From positions 65,938 to 129,937 of the forward strand of contig NZ_JAKOPM010000005.1 of assembly GCF_022288805.1 (NCBI RefSeq): 64,000 nt of DNA, in the 5' to 3' direction. Each line of letters opens with the position of its first letter. Positions within the stretch are counted from its first letter, which is position 1. The DNA is from Corynebacterium yonathiae. GTDB taxonomy: Bacteria > Actinomycetota > Actinomycetes > Mycobacteriales > Mycobacteriaceae. Position numbers and translations under genes: made by a program. Below are positions 58,837 to 64,000 of this stretch, piece after piece. The notes under the pieces were generated by a model. That model was given only the letters and a program-made list of their open reading frames with translations, was not told the origin of the DNA and made no database searches.

Positions 58837-61800
58837 ATGGTGGCACAGAACTCTCAAGAAACAACTGAAAACCTCAAGGCGGCGGCGTCTTTAGCGCAGA
58901 ACTTGGATCGCAGTCAGCTGAAAGATAAAACGCGCGTATATGCCCTAGCCAAGCAGCTGGGGCTATCCTCGCGTGAGCTGGTGGCGCAGCTCAAAGACAC
59001 GGGCCTGAAAAAGAGCGCGCAAAGCTCTCTTACCCGCGCGGAAGCGAGCCAGGTGCTCGATACTGTGGCCAGCGCCGCCGCGCTTGCCGACGTCGCCTCT
59101 GGCGACACCAGCGACGCCTCAACCACCGCAGCGGACAGGGAGTCCGAAGACAAGGCTGCTGGACAACCGGAAGATAATTCGGGCGAGGAGCTCGAGAAGA
59201 AACCGGCGAAGAAACGTGCCAAGCGCGCCCGCAAGGCCACTCGCAAATCCGCTGCAACAGCACCCGAAGAGCCGGCCCATACCGACTCAACAGGGGAGCA
59301 GTCCTCGGAAGACGAGGAACACCTGCGCCACCGCGTGCGCAAGAACGTGGACAATGAGATCTCCCAGATCGAAGACAAGGTAGAAGCATCCCTCGCCCAG
59401 GCTGCAAACGAAGCTGGCGCCGCCGCCGAGGACTCCGAGGCGGCAGATTCCCCGGACGAGACGGAAGAAGCACCGGCTAGCGCACTCGATACCGGTACCG
59501 TTGATGCGGCAAAGCTGCACGAGGCACTTGCCGAGGCCGGCGAGGATTTCGAGGATGACTACTACGCCCCGCACATCGTCCCGCGTGCCGAATCTGAGGA
59601 AGATTCTGGGCACTATGACTTTGCGCCCATATTTATGGCCCCGCAGCAAGATGATGCAGCGGTATTCGCACAGGCTGCAGAGACCGAAGAGGATTACTCC
59701 AGCGACGGCTCCGGAAGTGATGACAACGAAGGCGCTGCCGATTTTGCGGAAGACGATAGCGAGCAATTCGGATCGAACCGCGGTTCCGGAAAGTCTGAGG
59801 GCCGCCGCCGTGGTCGTCGCGGCGCATCCCGCGGGCGCGGCGCCAGCGCGAACCGCGAAGCACCGGCCGACGAACCCGAGCACATTGAAGAGCCGAAGGC
59901 CATCCGCGGTTCCACGCGCATCGAGGCCCAGAAGCGCCGCCGCGCAGAACTGCGCGAGAAAGGCCGCAACCGTCAGCACATCGTTTCTCAAGCTGAGTTC
60001 CTAGCCCGCCGCGAAGCCGTTGAGCGCACCATGGTGGTGCGCGATAAGGAGCGCGAGGACGGTGCCGGCATTATCACCCAGGTGGGCGTGCTGGAAGATG
60101 ACTTGTTGGTCGAGCACTTTGTGACTACCGAGTCCCAGGCTTCGCTCATTGGCAATATTTACCTAGGCCGTGTTCAAAATGTGCTGCCGTCTATGGAGGC
60201 GGCCTTCGTGGATATCGGACAGGGCCGAAACGGCGTGCTTTACGCCGGTGAAATCGATTGGCGCAAGACCAAGCTGCACGGGCGCGCCCGCAAGGTAGAA
60301 AACGCCTTGAAGTCCGGTGATCAGGTATTGGTACAGGTGGCCAAGGATCCCATCGGCCACAAGGGCGCGCGCCTGACCACCCAGATTTCCCTCGCCGGCC
60401 GCTACCTGGTCTACGTCCCCGGCGGCCGCAGCGCCGGCATTTCCCGCAAGCTGCCTGCCCCAGAGCGCAAGCGCTTGAAGGATATCCTCGGCCGCGTGGT
60501 GCCGGGCGATGGTGGCGCGATCATCCGCACCGCTGCTGAAAATGTCCCGGAAGAGGCAATCGCGACCGACGTCAACCGCCTGCACAACCGGTGGGAGGAC
60601 ATCATTGCCCACGCCAAGAAGGAAAAGTCCTCTAAGGGTGCCAAGCCGGTGACCATGTATGAAGAGCCAAACATGCTCATCAAGGTGGTGCGCGATCTCT
60701 TCAATGAAGATTTCACCGAGCTCATCGTCGATGGCAAGCGTTCTTTCAATACCGTGCGCGCCTATGTCGATTCCATGGCACCCGACCTTGCGGACCGTGT
60801 GGTGCGCTACCGTGCCAAGGACCACGGCGGGCAGGACGCCTTCGAGGCCTACCGCATTGATGAGCAGCTGCATAAGGCGCTCTCGCGCAAGGTATGGCTG
60901 CCATCCGGCGGTACGCTGGTTATTGACCGCACCGAGGCTATGACTGTCATCGACGTCAATACCGGCAAGTTCACCGGTTCTGGAGGCAACCTGGAGGAAA
61001 CGGTTACCCGCAATAACCTCGAAGCGGCAGAAGAAATCGTGCGCCAGATGCGCCTGCGCGATCTGGGCGGCATGATCGTTGTGGACTTTATCGACATGGT
61101 CCTGCCGGAAAACCAGGACCTAGTCCTGCGCCGCTTGAAGGAGGCTTTGGGTCGCGATCGCACCCGCCACCAAGTATCTGAGGTTACCTCGCTGGGCTTG
61201 GTGCAGATGACCCGCAAGCGTCTGGGCACCGGGCTGGTGGAGACTTTCTCCACCGAGTGTGAGTGCTGCAATGGCCGCGGCATCATCATTCACCAGTACC
61301 CGGTGGATGAGGCCGAGGAGGATCAGCGTTCTAAGCACTCTGGCCGGAAGTCGAAGCAACACAAGAAGCCGCACCACGATCCCCAGCAGCACCCGGCTGC
61401 GGTGGCGATGCATAAGCATGAGCTTGACGATGCCCCCGACAAGGCCTCCACGTCCAAACGCTTCAAAAAGACGCAGGCTCCTGTCTACGGCACCGAGCGC
61501 GAGGACACCGTACAGGAATCTGCAAAGACTTCGTTGGAAGATCTCGTTGCCAACGTAGTCGTGGATGAGCGCGGCTCGGACGAGCCGCACGCTGATCAGA
61601 GCATGCAAAGCGAAGACCGAGACCGTGTTAAGGAGCGTGGAGGCGGACGTGGGCGCCGTCGCGCTCGCAAGCGCGCCCGGGCTGAAGTATCCGATATCGA
61701 GGCTATCGCGTATGCTGCGGCGGATAATGCCGCTGAAAACGATGAGGTCCAAGAGTTCAATTCTTACATCCCCGACGCGGATACGGACGCAGATTCGGGA

Positions 61801-62673
61801 GCCGTTGCTAAGGCTCACCCTGGTGCTGGGTCGGGCTCCAGGCGTGGCAAGAAGCCTCGCCGAGCCACGCGCCGTTCCAAGGCCTCTCCCGCTGCCGAAG
61901 GCGCGGAGCGCAAGTTATCTGAGCAGAGCGAGCAGAAGGCTGCGGAGAAAACCTACGAAGAGGCAGTAGCCGAGTTTGAATCCTCGCCGCGCCGCAAGCG
62001 CCGCACGCGTGGCAATTCGCGCTCCGATAAGCGCCCGCAGCCGCAGGACTTCGCAGTCTCCGGCGAAAAGGGCTCCAACGCGCACGCCGTGTCTGGTGCT
62101 GCTACCGACGCGGACTCGGTCGAAGCGCCAAAGGCGGAAAAAGAGCGCAAGGGCCGCGGTCGCGGACGCGGCCGTCGTCGTTCGGTGCGCACCCAGCCGA
62201 GCAAGCGCCGTGCCACCTCGCGCGTGCCGCACGGGGTGAAGGCGAAGACCGAGGAACATGAGCGTGAGCAGGTGGGTGGTTCCGCTGAGCAACGCCATGA
62301 AAAGGCCGCTAGCACCGCGCGTGCAGGGCGCACGGGCGGCAATGGGCGAGGCCGTGGGCGTCGCCGTGCCGTGCGACAGACCGCGCCCAAGAAAGCGGTA
62401 GCAGATAACCCGAAGGCGGCAAAGCGCGCAGAAGACCGCTCGCCGGAACGGGCAGCAAGTGGCAAACCGGCAGCTTCTGGCGACGTCAAGGTGCTGCGCC
62501 GTGGAAAGAAGCGGGCAGTGCGTAAAAAGGGGGCGCCGGCAAGAGCGAGGGCCCCAAAGATGCAGGATAACGGCGCTCAAAAGCAGCCTGCAGCAACCGG
62601 GACCAACCAGGATAAGGCGCACACCAAGGCTGGGCGCGGCCGACGCCGCGTAGCACGACGAAGCAAGTCTTAG
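58837..62673 (+). CDS. rne: Ribonuclease E/G
   Basis: The 1278-aa RNase E family endonuclease processes and degrades RNA. Residues about 25-75 look like an IF2_N domain (T-R-V-Y-A-L-A-K-Q-L-G-L-S-S). An acidic/basic low-complexity region follows. The core (about 375-830) has the S1 domain (I-G-N-I-Y-L-G-R-V-Q near 440), DNase I-like motifs V-I-D-V-N-T-G-K-F (about 704) and V-V-D-F-I-D-M (about 747), and the zinc link C-E-C-C (about 807-811). A long Arg/Lys/Gly-rich tail follows. CAGGAG precedes the ATG. It precedes rplU, as in mycobacteria. Confidence 0.95.
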   Translation: MVAQNSQETTENLKAAASLAQNLDRSQLKDKTRVYALAKQLGLSSRELVAQLKDTGLKKSAQSSLTRAEASQVLDTVASAAALADVASGDTSDASTTAADRESEDKAAGQPEDNSGEELEKKPAKKRAKRARKATRKSAATAPEEPAHTDSTGEQSSEDEEHLRHRVRKNVDNEISQIEDKVEASLAQAANEAGAAAEDSEAADSPDETEEAPASALDTGTVDAAKLHEALAEAGEDFEDDYYAPHIVPRAESEEDSGHYDFAPIFMAPQQDDAAVFAQAAETEEDYSSDGSGSDDNEGAADFAEDDSEQFGSNRGSGKSEGRRRGRRGASRGRGASANREAPADEPEHIEEPKAIRGSTRIEAQKRRRAELREKGRNRQHIVSQAEFLARREAVERTMVVRDKEREDGAGIITQVGVLEDDLLVEHFVTTESQASLIGNIYLGRVQNVLPSMEAAFVDIGQGRNGVLYAGEIDWRKTKLHGRARKVENALKSGDQVLVQVAKDPIGHKGARLTTQISLAGRYLVYVPGGRSAGISRKLPAPERKRLKDILGRVVPGDGGAIIRTAAENVPEEAIATDVNRLHNRWEDIIAHAKKEKSSKGAKPVTMYEEPNMLIKVVRDLFNEDFTELIVDGKRSFNTVRAYVDSMAPDLADRVVRYRAKDHGGQDAFEAYRIDEQLHKALSRKVWLPSGGTLVIDRTEAMTVIDVNTGKFTGSGGNLEETVTRNNLEAAEEIVRQMRLRDLGGMIVVDFIDMVLPENQDLVLRRLKEALGRDRTRHQVSEVTSLGLVQMTRKRLGTGLVETFSTECECCNGRGIIIHQYPVDEAEEDQRSKHSGRKSKQHKKPHHDPQQHPAAVAMHKHELDDAPDKASTSKRFKKTQAPVYGTEREDTVQESAKTSLEDLVANVVVDERGSDEPHADQSMQSEDRDRVKERGGGRGRRRARKRARAEVSDIEAIAYAAADNAAENDEVQEFNSYIPDADTDADSGAVAKAHPGAGSGSRRGKKPRRATRRSKASPAAEGAERKLSEQSEQKAAEKTYEEAVAEFESSPRRKRRTRGNSRSDKRPQPQDFAVSGEKGSNAHAVSGAATDADSVEAPKAEKERKGRGRGRGRRRSVRTQPSKRRATSRVPHGVKAKTEEHEREQVGGSAEQRHEKAASTARAGRTGGNGRGRGRRRAVRQTAPKKAVADNPKAAKRAEDRSPERAASGKPAASGDVKVLRRGKKRAVRKKGAPARARAPKMQDNGAQKQPAATGTNQDKAHTKAGRGRRRVARRSKS

Positions 62674-62687
62674 GGCTACGCCACGCG

Positions 62688-62720
62688 GGGCACAAAAAGC
62701 GTGGTTTGTATTTTGTGCCC
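62688..62720 (+). terminator. Hairpin after rne
   Basis: GGGCACAAAA and TTTTGTGCCC form a perfect 10-bp stem with a 13-nt loop, 15 bp after the rne stop. The T stretch lies within the stem. Confidence 0.7.
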
Positions 62721-62900
62721 GCTACGGGGTAGTCTTTGACAGTCGCTGTTTAGTACTTACGGCGCTGGATCAGTCCGACACTCACTTAGTGAGCTGTGCG
62801 GGCATGTTCGCGCGGGAACTAAACGCAATGTGTAAGTGTCCATTCGGAACGCGGCCTCCCCGGTTGCTTCCGAGCGAGTTTAGATAAGGGGTAACCCTCT
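62721..62900 (+). promoter_or_regulatory. Promoter and leader of the rplU-rpmA operon
   Basis: The 180-bp region upstream of rplU contains TTTGACA (62735-62741) and a CTCACT/AGTGAG hairpin, followed by the ribosome-binding site AAGGGG. The position suggests an L21-type mRNA leader used for autoregulation, which I cannot confirm. Confidence 0.5.
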
Positions 62901-63206
62901 ATGTACGCGATCGTCAAGACCGGCGGCAAGCAGTACAAGGTTGCTGAAGGTGACCTCGTCAAGGTCGAGAAGATCGAGGGTGAGCCAGGCTCTGCCGTAG
63001 CTCTCACCCCGGTTCTGCTCGTCGATGGCGCCGATGTTAAGTCCAAGGCATCCGACTTGGAGAAGGTTTCTGTTTCTGCAGAGATCGTTGAGCAGGGTAA
63101 GGGCCCGAAGGTCGATATCCTGAAGTACAAGAACAAGACTGGTTACAAGAGGCGTCTGGGCCACCGTCAGCCTGTGACCACCTTGAAGATCACCGGTATC
63201 AAGTAA
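62901..63206 (+). CDS. rplU: 50S ribosomal protein L21
   Basis: The 101-aa protein begins [14 protein letters not shown] and ends near [10 protein letters not shown], the L21 signature. It binds 23S rRNA. AAGGGG precedes the ATG and rpmA follows after 42 bp. Confidence 0.98.
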   Translation: MYAIVKTGGKQYKVAEGDLVKVEKIEGEPGSAVALTPVLLVDGADVKSKASDLEKVSVSAEIVEQGKGPKVDILKYKNKTGYKRRLGHRQPVTTLKITGIK

Positions 63207-63248
63207 GCCTTAACCGGCTGTAATTATCCCTAAAGGAGGGAAAACCAC

Positions 63249-63527
63249 ATGGCACACAAGAAGGGTGCTTCCAGCTCCAGCAACGGCCGCGATTCCGAGT
63301 CCAAGCGTCTCGGCGTCAAGCGCTTCGGTGGTCAGCAGGTTAATGCCGGCGAGATCATCGTGCGTCAGCGCGGTACCAAGTTCCACCCAGGTGAGAACGT
63401 AGGCCGCGGCGGCGACGATACCCTATTCGCGCTTGCAGCTGGCTCCGTCGAGTTCGGTATCAAGCGTGGCCGTCGTATGGTCAACATCGTTCCGGCTGAA
63501 GAGGTTGCTGCAGAAGCGACTGCTTAA
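63249..63527 (+). CDS. rpmA: 50S ribosomal protein L27
   Basis: The 92-aa protein begins [16 protein letters not shown] and contains [10 protein letters not shown], the L27 signature. Its N terminus reaches the peptidyl transferase centre. AAAGGAGG precedes the ATG. It is not followed by obg within the window. Confidence 0.98.
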   Translation: MAHKKGASSSSNGRDSESKRLGVKRFGGQQVNAGEIIVRQRGTKFHPGENVGRGGDDTLFALAAGSVEFGIKRGRRMVNIVPAEEVAAEATA

Positions 63528-64000
63528 CTTCAGTCCGATTAGGCTAATCCTCGAGTCCGTCCCACAGCAGTGTGAAGGGCTTGGGGATTTTTCTGTTGTA
63601 AAAGGGTCCTTGGATGCTGCTTCTCCGGGGGAACACCTGTTGTCGGTGAGGTGATTGTATGGAGTCGAATTAGGTCCAGTTTCTCCTATTATGTCGCCGT
63701 TTGCGGCGTTGATCAGGGTGGTGGTTCATTCTGAGTGGCTGCTGGTGTGGATGGTTTGGCAAAGTCTGTGGCTTATAGGCCTGCTGGTGAGTTGGACTTG
63801 CCGCGCAATCATCGCAGGCGTACTAGCTGTGTGACAGTCAGGCGATAACCCGACTGTGGCTTGAAGGTGTGGTACCGATGCATCTTGCGCGTCCGCTTTC
63901 CATAAGCTCTAGTCCGGTTTATCGGTTGCGTCCCCTAACGTGGTGTATCTGTAGCCCGCGGTAAGTCTTGTGCCGGTGTGCATGAAGGCGACCATCGCGG
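63528..64000. other. Region after rpmA without a recognisable gene
   Basis: No intact gene is seen in these 473 bp. A GATTAGGCTAATC palindrome (63537-63549) follows rpmA. On the minus strand 63909-64000 is open and ends with a stop at 63909, so it could be the 3' end of a gene entering from the right (about 29 codons, starting A-M-V-A-F-M-H-T-G-T). obg, which normally follows rpmA closely, is absent here, which suggests an insertion or a decayed mobile element. Confidence 0.5.

Noticed and set aside
63537..63549. DtxR-type iron box after rpmA
   Set aside because: GATTAGGCTAATC is palindromic but too far from the 19-bp DtxR consensus and is not next to a start codon.

Overview
The window is chromosomal DNA of a mycolic-acid actinobacterium, almost certainly a Corynebacterium. 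The evidence is a mycolate reductase (cmrA) beside orn, a mycothiol-dependent nitroreductase relative, perfect McbR-type (TAGAC-N6-GTCTA) and ClgR-type (CGCYNANRGCG) sites, many leaderless starts, and a gene order that from memory follows the Mycobacterium tuberculosis stretch orn-cmrA-ssb-ettA-glbO-pepN-rpiB-tig-clpP1P2-clpX-valS-folC-ndk-rne-rplU-rpmA. Accessory blocks are inserted into this backbone.

Layout. 1-13.9 kb: orn (partial), alanine symporter, cmrA, tRNA-Arg, LysR regulator, CopD-CtaG fusion, ssb paralogue, ettA, thioesterase, ald, glbO, mscS, metB. 14-22.4 kb: an FAD/NAD(P) protein divergent from a peptide-type ABC transporter and a CMD/AhpD-like protein, with two McbR-type operators between them. 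22.5-31.9 kb: SDR, GntR regulator, pepN, mycothiol-linked reductase, rpiB, aldo-keto reductase, degenerate sulfatase, nitroreductase, tRNA-Gly and a Gly/Asp-rich protein. 32-33.6 kb: tRNA-Pro and tig. 33.7-39.2 kb: a ribonucleotide reductase operon (nrdI-nrdE-nrdF-orf-FMN reductase) beneath an MntR-type regulator. 39.2-49.2 kb: clpP1P2, peptide and phosphate transporters, clpX, TetR regulator, mdh. 49.2-54.9 kb: valS-folC-DUF4233-small membrane protein-ndk. 55-64 kb: DEDDh exonuclease, arsR/acr3, a membrane/helix-turn-helix protein, rne, rplU-rpmA, then about 470 bp without a recognisable gene where obg would be expected.

The most notable system is the 33.7-39.2 kb block. NrdF lacks three of the four carboxylate metal ligands of class Ib beta subunits; they are Gln120, Ser180 and Lys214. 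This is the QSK signature of the recently recognised class Ie, the metal-free DOPA-radical ribonucleotide reductase. NrdI, needed for class Ie activation, is the first gene. A DtxR-family regulator with the MntR metal-site pattern lies just upstream. The nrdI promoter carries two tandem, helically phased palindromes (AACTACG-N6-CGTAGTT). I infer a manganese-sparing RNR operon repressed by Mn-MntR. A small gene of unknown function with a run of nine G and an FMN reductase complete the operon.

Second in interest are the McbR-type operators over the ABC transporter/FAD/CMD locus, which imply an uncharacterised uptake and oxidation route tied to sulfur supply. Other regulatory signals are a compound palindrome with two DnaA boxes before the ssb paralogue, 11-bp GTTAAC repeats before the phosphate transporter and again before a small unknown gene, and an orphan intrinsic terminator upstream of mdh.
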